A stretch of DNA of 51,754 bases from Anaeromicrobium sediminis (GTDB lineage Bacteria; Bacillota; Clostridia; Peptostreptococcales; Thermotaleaceae), in NCBI RefSeq assembly GCF_002270055.1, contig NZ_NIBG01000029.1, positions 1-51,754 of the forward strand, read 5' to 3'. A program made the position numbers and the translations under genes. Of the stretch, positions 16,084 to 25,097 are shown in pieces (the first letter of the stretch is position 1; each line of letters starts with the position of its first letter). The notes beneath the pieces are model-generated. The model was not told the origin of the DNA and searched no databases. It saw only the letters and a program-made list of their open reading frames with translations.

Positions 16084-17728
16084 AAACTATTTCTAAATTA
16101 AAATCTCCAAACTTTTCTTTTATTTTTTCAACTTCCCCTTCCACATTTTGTGGAGTCTCTGGTTCATCCTCTTTTTTAACAGATAAGTTCTTTATATCTG
16201 ATTCCATAACAAAATCCAATCCAATCTTTTTTCCATACATCTCTTCCATTACACTTTGTATAAAACCAGCCCCTTGAGCTGCCATCTCTTTATGGAATGA
16301 AAAGGCATCACCAAAGGATATTACTAACTTATTGTTTTTAAATCCAACTAGATTTCCTTCTATTAGTACGGCATGTAATGATATTTTCTTTTTCTTAATA
16401 ACTTTTAATATATCATTCCATCCCTTTTTAATGCTATTAAACCTATCTCCCCTGGAAACTACTGTGGAAGGCTTCATTTCTTCCTTTACTTCTTCTTTTA
16501 TTTCCTCTTTTAACTCACCTTTTGCTTCTTCTTTCACCTCTTCCATAGGAGAAGGATTAGAAACTACATTTATTTGACCTAATTTTATTCTTCTCTCTAG
16601 GGACTCTATCCTATCTAAAAGCCCTTCAACAGAATTATCCACCTCAGGAGAAGATAACTTTATAATTGTAAGTTCTAACAAGACCCTTGGTTGAGATGCC
16701 CATTTAGCATCGGCAGATAATTTGGATAATAGATTTATACTTCTACTAATAGAATTCATAGGTAAGCTTTCGCTCTGGTTACAAAGCCTTTCTACATTTT
16801 CCTTAGATAGATTTATTATTCCCTCTAAATCATCTGATATTTTGCTCATCATCAAATTCCTATAATGAGTTATTAAGTCCTTAATAAATTGATGTATATC
16901 TTTACCTGAATCCACTAAATTTTCTATGAGTTTCATGCATTCCTTAGTATTCTCATTTTGTATATTGTCTACTAAATCCAATAAATATGAATCATTTACA
17001 GTTCCTAATATATCTATCACATTGTCATATGTTATATTATTTTCATTAATTGACACGCACTGATCTAATATACTAAGGGCATCCCTTAAGGCTCCATCTG
17101 AATTTCTGGCTATAAGCTCCAGTGCTTGTCTATCCACATGGATATTCATGTTGTTACAAATGGATTCCATAGTATCTGATATATCACCTTCCTTAATTCT
17201 CTTTAAATCAAACCTTTGACACCTGGATAATATGGTAGCCGGTATTTTATGAGGTTCTGTTGTAGCTAAGATAAATATCACATAACTAGGCGGTTCTTCT
17301 AAAGTTTTCAAAAGGGCATTAAAAGCACCAGTAGACAACATATGAACCTCATCTACTATATACACTTTATACTTCCCTTTAGTCGGTGGATATTTTACAT
17401 TTTCCCTGATTTCCCTTACATCATCCACACCATTATTAGATGCTGCATCTATTTCAATTACATCCATTATGCTCTCATTTAAAATTCCCAAACAAACTTC
17501 ACACTCATTACATGGATTATTATCTATGGGATTTAAACAATTTACTGCACGAGCAAATATTTTGGCCGTAGAAGTTTTCCCCGTACCCCTAGTTCCACAA
17601 AATAAGTATGCATGAGCAACATTATCATTCTCTATTTGGTTTTTAAGTGTTCTTGTAATATGGCTTTGCCCTACTACATCTTCAAATTTATTTGGTCTAT
17701 ACTTTCTATATAACGCTATATATCCCAT
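16082..17728 (-). CDS. dnaX: DNA polymerase III subunit gamma/tau
   Basis: A 548-residue clamp-loader ATPase subunit. The N-terminal AAA+ module has Walker A GTRGTGKTSTAKIFARAVNC, the zinc module CLNPIDNNPCNECEVC, DEVHML, sensor-1 LATTEPHKI and arginine-finger region SRCQRF. Domain III follows (about 230-360). A charged linker EVKEEAKGELKEEIKEE occupies about 400-420, then a C-terminal tau-like domain. Standard family size for clostridia. ATG 17728 has GAAAGG upstream. The upstream order tRNA-Ser, SRP RNA, dnaX equals that of Bacillus, but the usual downstream partner ybaB is displaced by the two-component module. Confidence 0.97.
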   Translation of the reverse strand: MGYIALYRKYRPNKFEDVVGQSHITRTLKNQIENDNVAHAYLFCGTRGTGKTSTAKIFARAVNCLNPIDNNPCNECEVCLGILNESIMDVIEIDAASNNGVDDVREIRENVKYPPTKGKYKVYIVDEVHMLSTGAFNALLKTLEEPPSYVIFILATTEPHKIPATILSRCQRFDLKRIKEGDISDTMESICNNMNIHVDRQALELIARNSDGALRDALSILDQCVSINENNITYDNVIDILGTVNDSYLLDLVDNIQNENTKECMKLIENLVDSGKDIHQFIKDLITHYRNLMMSKISDDLEGIINLSKENVERLCNQSESLPMNSISRSINLLSKLSADAKWASQPRVLLELTIIKLSSPEVDNSVEGLLDRIESLERRIKLGQINVVSNPSPMEEVKEEAKGELKEEIKEEVKEEMKPSTVVSRGDRFNSIKKGWNDILKVIKKKKISLHAVLIEGNLVGFKNNKLVISFGDAFSFHKEMAAQGAGFIQSVMEEMYGKKIGLDFVMESDIKNLSVKKEDEPETPQNVEGEVEKIKEKFGDFNLEIV

Positions 17729-17786
17729 AACACATTACCTTTCTTTTGTATATTTTAATTTATATTGGCTATTATTCACTACTATT

Positions 17787-17815
17787 ATTTTAAAATACAG
17801 GCTCCCATATGTAAA
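17787..17815 (-). promoter_or_regulatory. Promoter for dnaX
   Basis: Minus strand TTTACA (17810-17815), 17-nt spacer, TAAAAT (17787-17792), about 60 nt before the dnaX start codon. Confidence 0.5.
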
Positions 17816-18063
17816 TTAAATTATTATTAAGAACGGTCATATTGCATAACAGTTCTCTTTATAAAATGAGTTAATTTTTTATCCAAATTTAACTGAAATT
17901 TGATTGCATTTCTTTATGAAATTGCAAATTTATCCAATTTATTTTTTACATTTTATTACACTTAATCATGATTATATCCTCTGTAATCAAGCATTTTCAA
18001 CACATAGAGTGACATTTGTAAATATTTTGAAAATTTCTTAATTTTTTATTAAGAATAAAAAAA
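17816..18063. other. AT-rich gap between dnaX promoter and SRP RNA terminator
   Basis: No reading frame or clear repeat is seen. An imperfect dyad (TTGCATTTC / GAAATTGCAA) lies near 17900-17930. Nothing else is supported. Confidence 0.5.
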
Positions 18064-18090
18064 CATGTAGAATTTATATCATTCTACATG
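18064..18090 (-). terminator. Terminator of the SRP RNA
   Basis: 10-bp stem CATGTAGAAT (18064-18073) / ATTCTACATG (18081-18090), with a TTTTTTT run on the minus strand. Confidence 0.85.
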
Positions 18091-18109
18091 CTATTATACT
18101 ATATGTAAA

Positions 18110-18380
18110 AGCTGTGCACCTATATCGACAAGCCGTTACAAGCGTGACCCGTATAGTTAACTCAACTCAGGCACCCTTGTGGCACATGAAAGTGACTACT
18201 TATCGCTGCTTCCTTCCGGATCTGACGAGGTTCATAGGCTTTCATTGCACAAGACCCAAATCTCATCGCCACTTGTACGGGGCAGACCTCACAACGACAG
18301 GCCTCTAATAGGCGTTCGACCCTGCTAAGGCGGATTGCAGGTTACAGGACACCGCCAACTTCCCATCTAGCACAGCAAAC
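18110..18380 (-). ncRNA. ffs: Signal recognition particle RNA, large Bacillus type
   Basis: About 270 nt on the minus strand. The hallmark helix-8 sequence GATCCGGAAGGAAGCAGC is present (complement at about 18205-18222), as is the Alu-domain start (GCTGTGCTAGATGGG... CCTGCAATCCGC). The 5' GCTGTGC and 3' GCACAGC ends pair to close helix 5. Size and sequence resemble Bacillus scRNA rather than the short E. coli 4.5S RNA. It binds Ffh and directs nascent membrane proteins to the membrane. Ends are set by pairing and are accurate to a few bases. It lies between tRNA-Ser and dnaX as in Bacillus. Confidence 0.95.
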
Positions 18381-18397
18381 TTTATAAACTTTTTAAC

Positions 18398-18485
18398 TGG
18401 CGGAGAGAGCGGGACTCGAACCCGCGGGGCCGTTAAGCCTTACACGCTTTCCAGGCGTGCTCCTTAGCCACTCGGTCATCTCTCC
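18398..18485 (-). tRNA. tRNA-Ser (GGA)
   Basis: An 88-nt tRNA with encoded CCA. The acceptor stem is GGAGAGA / TCTCTCC, the anticodon arm CACGC-CTGGAAA-GCGTG gives anticodon GGA, a long variable arm is typical of serine, and the T arm is GCGGG-TTCGAGT-CCCGC. It decodes UCC/UCU. A candidate promoter lies 43 nt upstream; it may be co-transcribed with the SRP RNA. Confidence 0.97.
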
Positions 18486-18527
18486 ATATAAGGGTTAAAG
18501 TTTTTCGCCTCAACCACGACATATACT

Positions 18528-18556
18528 ATGTTAACACATCTAAAAGTAATTTGCAA
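18528..18556 (-). promoter_or_regulatory. Promoter for tRNA-Ser / SRP RNA
   Basis: Minus strand TTGCAA (18551-18556), 17-nt spacer, TAACAT (18528-18533), upstream of the tRNA. Confidence 0.45.
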
Positions 18557-18628
18557 TAGATTCTCAACTGTAAGTTTATTCAAGTAATTGTAAATTTTTT
18601 CTGTTCTTGTTAATAATTTATCATTGAA

Positions 18629-18704
18629 TTGTCATATAAATTTTAGGAAAATTATTATAACTATATTTTTTAATACAAAAGGATTATTTTCCCTTTTAAA
18701 AGGG
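18629..18704 (+). promoter_or_regulatory. Promoter region and palindrome before the hydrogenase operon
   Basis: TTGTCA (18629-18634) with TTATTA (18652-18657) at a 17-nt spacing is a weak promoter. The perfect palindrome CCCTTTTAAAAGGG (18691-18704), between promoter and start codon, may be an operator. Confidence 0.3.
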
Positions 18705-18759
18705 TAAATTATATAAGTAAAAGTCTTTTTATTAATATGAAAGGAAGGTGAAAAAATAT

Positions 18760-19278
18760 ATGAGTCACTTAAATCTTGATGTACAAATTCCAGAAACTGA
18801 AAATCTAGGAAAAGAAAAATTTGAAGAGCTAAGAGAATATATAAAAAGCTTAGATACAATTGATGGTGCTTTAATTAGTATATTACACAAAGCTCAAACT
18901 ATCTTTGGTTACTTACCAAAAGAAGTTCAATTATTCGTAGCTAGAACATTAGATCTTCCAGGTGCTGAAGTTTATGGTGTTGTAAGTTTTTACTCATATT
19001 TCACAACTGAACCTGTTGGTAAATATACAGTAAGCGTGTGTATGGGGACTGCATGCTTTGTAAGAGGTGCTGATAAAGTAGTAGAAAGAATCAGTGAAAG
19101 ATTAAATATCAAACCTGAGGAAACTACGGGGGATGGTTTATTCACATTAAAAAGCGTTCGCTGTATAGGAGCCTGTGGTCTTGCACCAGTAGTAACTATC
19201 GGTGAAAAAGTATACGGTAGAGTTACTGTAGATGAAATGGATGAAATTCTAGATTCCTATACAGGTGAGGAGGCATAA
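18760..19278 (+). CDS. hndA: Electron-bifurcating [FeFe]-hydrogenase subunit HndA/HydC (NuoE-like)
   Basis: A 172-residue NuoE-like thioredoxin-fold protein with one [2Fe-2S] cluster ligated by C-x4-C (CMGTACF) and C-x3-C (CIGACG). The N-terminal helical part contains LPKEVQLFVARTLDLPGAEVYGVVSFYSYF, typical of the family. ATG 18760 has AGGAAGG about 10 nt upstream; the GTG at 18748 lies within the ribosome site. It is the first of four tightly spaced genes (hndA, B, C, D) encoding an NAD(P)- and ferredoxin-linked hydrogenase. It passes electrons between the NuoF-like flavin subunit and the catalytic subunit. Confidence 0.95.
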   Translation: MSHLNLDVQIPETENLGKEKFEELREYIKSLDTIDGALISILHKAQTIFGYLPKEVQLFVARTLDLPGAEVYGVVSFYSYFTTEPVGKYTVSVCMGTACFVRGADKVVERISERLNIKPEETTGDGLFTLKSVRCIGACGLAPVVTIGEKVYGRVTVDEMDEILDSYTGEEA

Positions 19279-19280
19279 GT

Positions 19281-19673
19281 ATGCAAATTAAATCTTTAGA
19301 TGAATTAAAAAAGATAAGAGAAAACTCCCTTAAAAAGGTGAATTTAAGACAAACTGGGGAGTCTGATTCACCACATACTGAAATCCTTGTGGGAATGTCT
19401 ACATGTGGTATCGCATCTGGTGCTAGAGAAACATTAAATGCTTTAGTTGAAGAAGTTAATAACAATAACTTAATGGATGTTAAAGTTATCCAAGTAGGTT
19501 GCATAGGTCTTTGCCATTCAGAGCCAATAGTTCAGGTAAATCGTCCTAACGAAAAACCTGTAGTATATGGAAAAATCGACGCCCAAACGGGTCGTGAAAT
19601 CATTAAAGAGCACATTATCAATGGAAAAGTATTAGACCAATATGTAATTGATGCTGACTTTGCTCGTCCATAA
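19281..19673 (+). CDS. hndB: Hydrogenase subunit HndB-like [2Fe-2S] protein
   Basis: A 130-residue thioredoxin-like ferredoxin. Cluster ligands are in STCGIASGA and GCIGLCHSEP. It lies 2 nt after hndA and 48 nt before hndC. Length and position equal HndB of the Desulfovibrio NADP-reducing hydrogenase and the extra small subunit of clostridial bifurcating hydrogenases. The N-terminal helix KSLDELKKIRENSLKKVNLR is typical. Presumed role: part of the electron chain or complex stability. It ends in VIDADFARP. Confidence 0.9.
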   Translation: MQIKSLDELKKIRENSLKKVNLRQTGESDSPHTEILVGMSTCGIASGARETLNALVEEVNNNNLMDVKVIQVGCIGLCHSEPIVQVNRPNEKPVVYGKIDAQTGREIIKEHIINGKVLDQYVIDADFARP

Positions 19674-19721
19674 ATTAGGGTTTGCAAATGAAAAATTTCA
19701 TATTAGGTTAGGAGGTAAATC

Positions 19722-21515
19722 ATGAGCAATTATCGCATAAATATAATGGTCTGTGGAGGTACTGGGTGCCTTGCATCAGAGGGTGACAAAGTAATTAGAA
19801 ACCTAGAACTTATCTTGAAGGCTCGTGGCTATGACAAAGAAGTACAAGTTGTTAAAACTGGATGTTTTGGATTCTGTGAACAAGGTCCTATCATAAAAAT
19901 CCATCCAGATAATGTATTCTACGTAAAAGTTAAGCCACAGGATGCCAAAGAAATTATTGATGAACACATCATCAAGGGAAGAAAAGTTGAAAGACTTCTT
20001 TACGAAGAACCAAACATGCAGAAGAAGATCGAAGAACACGAAAATATGCCTTTCTATCAAAAGCAATTACGTGTAGCTTTAAGAAATTGTGGTTTAGTTA
20101 ATCCAGAGGATATTCACGAATACATAGCATTTGATGGATATGCAGCCCTTGGGAAAGTATTAACTAAAATGACTCCAGATGAAGTTATTGAAGAAATCCA
20201 ACAATCAGGACTTCGCGGTCGTGGCGGTGGTGGATTCCCAACAGGACTTAAGTGGAAATTCACTAGACAATCAAAGGCTGATCAAAAGTATATCATATGT
20301 AATGCTGACGAAGGAGATCCAGGAGCATTCATGGATAGAAGTATCCTAGAAGGTGACCCGCATTCCGTATTAGAATCCATGGCCATAGCAGGTTATGCCA
20401 TAGGAGCTGATTATGGATACATCTACATCCGTGCTGAATATCCATTGGCAATCGAAAGATTAAATGTGGCTATAAAGCAAGCTCGTGAAGCTGGATTATT
20501 AGGAAAAGATCTATTCGGTACAGGATTTAACTTTGATATAGATATTAAATACGGTGCTGGAGCTTTCGTGTGTGGTGAAGAAACTGCACTTATCCACTCC
20601 TTAGAAGGTAAGCGTGGAGAGCCTACTTACAAGCCTCCATATCCGGCTGAAAGTGGATACAAAGGAATGCCAACATCTGTTAACAACGTGGAGACATTCG
20701 CAAATATTCCACCTATCATTTTAAAGGGTGCTAAATGGTTTAGCAGCATTGGAAGTGAAAAATCTAAAGGAACTAAAGTTTTTGCCTTAGCTGGAAAAGT
20801 AAACAACGTAGGTCTAGTTGAAGTTCCTATGGGTATTACTTTAAGAGAAATAATTTATGATATTGGTGGAGGAATCCAACACGGAAAGAAATTTAAGGCA
20901 GTTCAAACTGGAGGACCATCTGGTGGTGTAATCACTGAGAAAGACTTAGATACTCCAATTGATTATGAAAGTTTAATGGGTATCGGATCTATGATGGGTT
21001 CTGGTGGTATGATCGTAATGGACGAAGATAATTGTATGGTTAACATTGCTAAGTTCTACTTAGAGTTTACTATGGAAGAATCTTGTGGTAGATGTACTCC
21101 TTGTCGTGTAGGTACTAAGAGAATGTATGAAATCTTACAAAAAATCACTGACGGCGAAGGAAGTATGGACGATTTACAAAACCTAAAAGAACTATCTCAT
21201 ATGATTAAGGGAAGTTCCCTATGTGGACTAGGACAAACGGCTCCTAACCCAGTACTTAGTACTATGCACTTCTTCTGGGATGAATATGTTGCCCACGTTA
21301 ATGACAAGCACTGTCCAACGGGAGAATGTACTGGTCTTGCTAAGTATAAAATCATTCCTGAAAAATGTGTGGGATGTACTGCCTGTGCTAGAGTTTGCCC
21401 TGTAGATTGTATTGAAGGGGAAGTTAAGAAAGTTCATGTTATAGATGAAAGTAGATGTATAAAGTGCGGAGCATGTTTTAATACATGTAAATTCAGTGCA
21501 ATAGTTAAACCATAG
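19722..21515 (+). CDS. hndC: Hydrogenase flavoprotein subunit HndC/HydB (NuoF-like)
   Basis: A 597-residue subunit with, in order, an N-terminal thioredoxin-like [2Fe-2S] domain (CGGTGC, GCFGFCEQGP), the NuoF FMN/NAD(H) domain (GLRGRGGGGFPTGLKW, CNADEGDPGAFMDR, YGAGAFVCGEETALI), the NuoF [4Fe-4S] site (ESCGRCTPCRVGTK plus a distal SSLCGLGQTAPNP), and a C-terminal 2[4Fe-4S] ferredoxin domain (CVGCTACARVCP, CIKCGACFNTCK). It should bind NAD(P)H and bifurcate or confurcate electrons with ferredoxin. AGGAGG lies 5-10 nt before ATG 19722. The coenzyme (NAD or NADP) cannot be decided by eye. Confidence 0.97.
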   Translation: MSNYRINIMVCGGTGCLASEGDKVIRNLELILKARGYDKEVQVVKTGCFGFCEQGPIIKIHPDNVFYVKVKPQDAKEIIDEHIIKGRKVERLLYEEPNMQKKIEEHENMPFYQKQLRVALRNCGLVNPEDIHEYIAFDGYAALGKVLTKMTPDEVIEEIQQSGLRGRGGGGFPTGLKWKFTRQSKADQKYIICNADEGDPGAFMDRSILEGDPHSVLESMAIAGYAIGADYGYIYIRAEYPLAIERLNVAIKQAREAGLLGKDLFGTGFNFDIDIKYGAGAFVCGEETALIHSLEGKRGEPTYKPPYPAESGYKGMPTSVNNVETFANIPPIILKGAKWFSSIGSEKSKGTKVFALAGKVNNVGLVEVPMGITLREIIYDIGGGIQHGKKFKAVQTGGPSGGVITEKDLDTPIDYESLMGIGSMMGSGGMIVMDEDNCMVNIAKFYLEFTMEESCGRCTPCRVGTKRMYEILQKITDGEGSMDDLQNLKELSHMIKGSSLCGLGQTAPNPVLSTMHFFWDEYVAHVNDKHCPTGECTGLAKYKIIPEKCVGCTACARVCPVDCIEGEVKKVHVIDESRCIKCGACFNTCKFSAIVKP

Positions 21516-21534
21516 TAAAGAGCGAGGTGATAAT

Positions 21535-23283
21535 ATGTCTAAAGAAACAGTTTCAATTATTATAAACGGTGAAGATTACCAAGTACCTAAAGATAGTACA
21601 ATATTAGATGTGGCTAAGGAAGCACGTATTCATATTCCTACATTATGTCACTTAGATTTACACAATCTAAAAGCTGTAAACAAGGCTGCTTCTTGCCGTG
21701 TTTGTATGGTAGAAGTAGAAGGAAGAAATAATTTAGCTCCAGCCTGCGTTACTAAAGTAACTGAGGGAATGAACATCAAGACAGACTCTATTAAATCTAT
21801 TAAGGCTAGAAGAATGGCTGTAGAGTTATTATTATCAAATCATCCAAACGAGTGTTTTACCTGTCCTAAGAACTTAGATTGTGAATTACAATCACTAGCT
21901 AAGAATTTAGGTATTACTAGAATCAAGTTTGATGGTGAAAGAAAAGAATATGCAAAAGATACTTCAAGTTCTTCAATCGTAAAGGACCCAAGCAAATGTA
22001 TCATGTGTAGACGTTGTGAAACTATGTGTAATGACGTTCAAACCTGTGGAATATTATCTGGGTTAGATAGAGGCTTCGATGCTATCGTTGGACCTGCATT
22101 TAACCTTCCAATGAAAGATACTTCATGTACTTACTGCGGACAATGTGTTGCAGTATGTCCTACAGCAGCTTTAACGGAGGTTAACGCTACAGATAAGGTA
22201 TGGAGCGCTATTGAAGATAAAGATAAATATGTTGTTGCCCAAATAGCACCAGCAATTCGTGTTGCCTTAGGTGAAGAATTTGGAATGGCACCAGGAACTA
22301 TCGTAACTGGAAAGATTGCTACAGCTATGAAGCGAATGGGATTTGACGGAGTATTTGATACGGACTTTGCCGCTGACTTAACTATCATGGAAGAAGCATC
22401 TGAGTTAATTCACAGATTAGAAAACAATGGAACCCTTCCAATGTTAACTAGCTGCTGTCCAGCTTGGGTTAAGTTCATTGAGCATCAATTCCCAGAGTTA
22501 TTAGATATACCATCTTCATGTAAGTCACCACATATTATGTTTGGTGCCATTGCTAAGACCTACTATGCTGAGAAAATTGGAGTAGACCCAGATAAGATCG
22601 TAGTAGTCTCTGTTATGCCATGTATAGCTAAGAAAGCAGAGGCTGAAAGACCAGAGCTTACTAAGGATGAAGCTAACAATGTTGACTTAGTAGTTACTAC
22701 AAGAGAGTTTGCCACAATGATTAAAGAAGCAGGTATGGACTTCCCTAATTTACCAGATGGAGAATTTGATAAATTAATGGGAGAAAGTACTGGAGCATCT
22801 GTAATATTTGGTACAACTGGTGGAGTTATTGAAGCTGCCCTTCGTACTGCATATGAGTGGGCAACTGGAGAAACTTTAGAAAAGGTTGACTTTAAACAAT
22901 TACGTGGGCTTGACGGTATCAGAGAAGCTTCTGTTGACTTAAAAGGAAAAGAACTTAAGATTGGTATTGCTCATGGACTTGGAAATGCCAGAAGATTATT
23001 AGAAGATATTAGGGATGGAAAGTCTCACTACCACGCTATAGAAATCATGGCCTGTCCTGGTGGATGCGTTGGTGGAGGTGGACAACCATATCACCATGGA
23101 GATGCATCTATAGTGGAAGCTCGTCATAAGGCAATCTATGAAGAAGATGCTGGTAAGAAGTTAAGAAAGTCTCATGAGAACCCAGAGATCATCAAGTTAT
23201 ATGATGAATTCCTAGGTAAGCCACTTGGTCACAAGTCTCATGATTTATTACACACTCACTACGAAAAGAGAGATAGAATATAA
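21535..23283 (+). CDS. hndD: [FeFe] hydrogenase catalytic subunit HndD/HydA
   Basis: A 582-residue group A [FeFe] hydrogenase. N-terminal plant-type [2Fe-2S] domain (CHLD...CRVCMVEV...C), His/Cys-ligated cluster (HPNECFTCPKNLDC), two [4Fe-4S] motifs (CIMCRRCETMC, CTYCGQCVAVCP), then the H-cluster domain with TSCCPAW, VMPCIAKKAE and MACPGGCVGGGGQP. All H-cluster cysteines are present, so it should be active. It evolves H2 using electrons from NAD(P)H and reduced ferredoxin through HndABC. Maturation genes hydE/F/G are not in the window. It ends the operon, with a strong terminator 8 nt later. Confidence 0.98.
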   Translation: MSKETVSIIINGEDYQVPKDSTILDVAKEARIHIPTLCHLDLHNLKAVNKAASCRVCMVEVEGRNNLAPACVTKVTEGMNIKTDSIKSIKARRMAVELLLSNHPNECFTCPKNLDCELQSLAKNLGITRIKFDGERKEYAKDTSSSSIVKDPSKCIMCRRCETMCNDVQTCGILSGLDRGFDAIVGPAFNLPMKDTSCTYCGQCVAVCPTAALTEVNATDKVWSAIEDKDKYVVAQIAPAIRVALGEEFGMAPGTIVTGKIATAMKRMGFDGVFDTDFAADLTIMEEASELIHRLENNGTLPMLTSCCPAWVKFIEHQFPELLDIPSSCKSPHIMFGAIAKTYYAEKIGVDPDKIVVVSVMPCIAKKAEAERPELTKDEANNVDLVVTTREFATMIKEAGMDFPNLPDGEFDKLMGESTGASVIFGTTGGVIEAALRTAYEWATGETLEKVDFKQLRGLDGIREASVDLKGKELKIGIAHGLGNARRLLEDIRDGKSHYHAIEIMACPGGCVGGGGQPYHHGDASIVEARHKAIYEEDAGKKLRKSHENPEIIKLYDEFLGKPLGHKSHDLLHTHYEKRDRI

Positions 23284-23290
23284 CAACACT

Positions 23291-23319
23291 AAAGAAGATG
23301 AGAAAAACTCATCTTCTTT
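23291..23319 (+). terminator. Terminator of the hydrogenase operon
   Basis: 12-bp stem AAAGAAGATGAG (23291-23302) / CTCATCTTCTTT (23308-23319) followed by TAATTTTT. Confidence 0.85.
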
Positions 23320-23382
23320 TAATTTTTATTGATTAAAATTTACTACACCCCTGTCTCCACTGTACTACATTTTATTTTTTGG

Positions 23383-23391
23383 TGTTATAAT
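23383..23391 (+). promoter_or_regulatory. Extended -10 promoter for the YheO-like regulator
   Basis: TGTTATAAT (TGnTATAAT), about 43 nt upstream of the start codon; no clear -35. Confidence 0.45.
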
Positions 23392-23433
23392 ATAATTAAT
23401 ATTCCTTATTAATAATTTTTTTGAGAGGTGCAT

Positions 23434-24096
23434 ATGATTAAATTAACAGATGAACTTAAAACACTCCAATCCATCGCTAAGACCATTGCAAAGCAATTTG
23501 GTGATAAATGTGAAGTTGTTTTGCATGATTTTTCTAATGGCTATGATAATAGTATTGTCGCAATAGAAAATGGTCATATTACAGGACGAAAAATCGGATC
23601 TTCTATCACAAACACAGGCCTTGAAAACCTTAAACGTATACAAGATTCTAAAATGAATCCAAAAGATGGTTTTCATAACTATATGACCATTACCAAAGAT
23701 GGTAAAACCTTACGGTCTTCTTCTTCTATTATAACTAATGACCAGGGTGAAGTTATTGGATCCCTCTGTATTAACTTTGATATTACAGACTTTATACTAG
23801 CTAGTAACACCATGAAGCAAATGATCGAGTTTGAAACCCCAACCCTTCAAAACGAAGTTTTTGTAAATGATGTTAACGAACTTTTTGATATATATTTAAA
23901 AGAGTGTATTAAGCATGTCGGAAAACCAATTGCTCTTATGCAAAAAGAGGATAAAATAAAAGCGATTTCATATTTAGATCAAAAGGGAGCTTTCCTTATT
24001 ACTAAATCTGGCAAGCGAGTTTGTGAAATGTTTGGTATATCAAAGTATACGCTTTACAACTATTTAGACGAAATAAGAAATCAACAAGATAAATAA
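23434..24096 (+). CDS. YheO/DauR-like transcriptional regulator (PAS-like plus HTH)
   Basis: A 220-residue regulator. ATG 23434 (MIKLTDELKTLQSIAK) follows a GAGAGG site by 5 nt; the GTG at 23428 lies inside that site. The N-terminal YheO-like PAS domain (about 1-115) has FGDKCEVVLHDFSNG, NGHITGRKIGSSITN, LRSSSSIITNDQGEVIGSLCINFDIT. The C-terminal HTH (about 170-215) has GAFLITKSGKRVCEMFGISKYTLYNYLDEIR. This is the family of DauR, which controls D-arginine catabolism in Pseudomonas. It converges on an ornithine-cyclodeaminase-family gene, the same kind of partner as in dauBAR, so it probably senses an amino acid. Confidence 0.88.
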   Translation: MIKLTDELKTLQSIAKTIAKQFGDKCEVVLHDFSNGYDNSIVAIENGHITGRKIGSSITNTGLENLKRIQDSKMNPKDGFHNYMTITKDGKTLRSSSSIITNDQGEVIGSLCINFDITDFILASNTMKQMIEFETPTLQNEVFVNDVNELFDIYLKECIKHVGKPIALMQKEDKIKAISYLDQKGAFLITKSGKRVCEMFGISKYTLYNYLDEIRNQQDK

Positions 24097-24106
24097 AAAT
24101 GTAATT

Positions 24107-25054
24107 CTACTGTTGTACTTTTTCATAAATATAATAAGCTGCTGCAATATCTTCAATAGAAAGTCCTAGCGCTTCAAACAATGTTATCTCCTCATCTGAA
24201 GTCCTACCGGCTTTCTTTTGAGTTAACACATGACCAATTTCAGCTTTTATGTGTCCCTCCTTAATAATTCCTTCTTTCAAGGGAATCAGATAGTCTCCCG
24301 CTTCATGGGTTGCAGACTCTAATGAATCAACAAACAAAGTACAATCTCTCATGGTCTCAGAATCAATTTCCCTTGCATCAGGAGTACATGATCCAACAGC
24401 ATTTATATGTACACCTGTTTTTAGCCATTCTCTCTTAATAATTGGTGTTCGAGCTGAAGTAACGGTGCATACAATATCGCTTTCTGATAATGCATCTTTA
24501 GCACTCTTATAATATTCTATTTCTAAATCTAATTCCGATCTCAATGTTTCTACAAATGCTTCTGCATAATCAACTTTATAGTCCCAAATTTTGATTTTCT
24601 TTATGGGCCTTACCAGCAGAATAGCTTCAATGTGGCTTTTTGCTTGAACACCAGTCCCCATAATCGTCAAAATTTCGCTATCCTCTCTTGATAAAGCTCT
24701 TGTTGCTACAGCACTTACAGCAGCAGTTCTAACTGCAGTAATTCCTTCACCATCTACAATAGCAACTAATTGTCCTGATGTATTTTCGAACAATACAACT
24801 ATCCCTTGATGGGACGGTAAAAAGCGTTTCTTATTTTCAGGAAACACAGAAATGACCTTGGCACCAAAGACATTTTTATATTTTAAGTAAGATGGCATTA
24901 GGCCAAAAATATTGTTTTCCTCTAGATGTATGCTCATCCTAAGCTTTTGAACCACATCTTCATTAGATAGTGCCTTTAATGTATCTTCCATAACCCGAAT
25001 CCCTGCAGACATGGTTAAATATTTTCTTACGGTCTCTTCATTGATTATTCTCAT
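24107..25054 (-). CDS. Ornithine cyclodeaminase / mu-crystallin family enzyme
   Basis: A 315-residue NAD(P)-dependent enzyme of the OCD/mu-crystallin superfamily (cyclodeaminases, ketimine reductases, amino-acid dehydrogenases). Visible: substrate-side residues M47-R-M-S (LRMSIH) and K (FGAKVIS), the Rossmann segment LTIMGTGVQAKSHIEAIL, and HINAVGSCTPDAREID with the catalytic-type Asp. It is the second gene of an operon with the M19 dipeptidase (44-nt gap) and converges on the YheO/DauR-like regulator. The paralogue DauB in Pseudomonas is an arginine dehydrogenase, so amino-acid deamination or imino-acid reduction fits. The substrate is not readable from the sequence. Confidence 0.88.
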   Translation of the reverse strand: MRIINEETVRKYLTMSAGIRVMEDTLKALSNEDVVQKLRMSIHLEENNIFGLMPSYLKYKNVFGAKVISVFPENKKRFLPSHQGIVVLFENTSGQLVAIVDGEGITAVRTAAVSAVATRALSREDSEILTIMGTGVQAKSHIEAILLVRPIKKIKIWDYKVDYAEAFVETLRSELDLEIEYYKSAKDALSESDIVCTVTSARTPIIKREWLKTGVHINAVGSCTPDAREIDSETMRDCTLFVDSLESATHEAGDYLIPLKEGIIKEGHIKAEIGHVLTQKKAGRTSDEEITLFEALGLSIEDIAAAYYIYEKVQQ

Positions 25055-25097
25055 ATAACCTCCAAATATATTTTAATAATTTGAAATACTCATTCCG

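Noticed and set aside
18114-18308. Open reading frame across the SRP RNA
   Set aside because: It lies antisense to a clearly recognisable SRP RNA and has no ribosome site.
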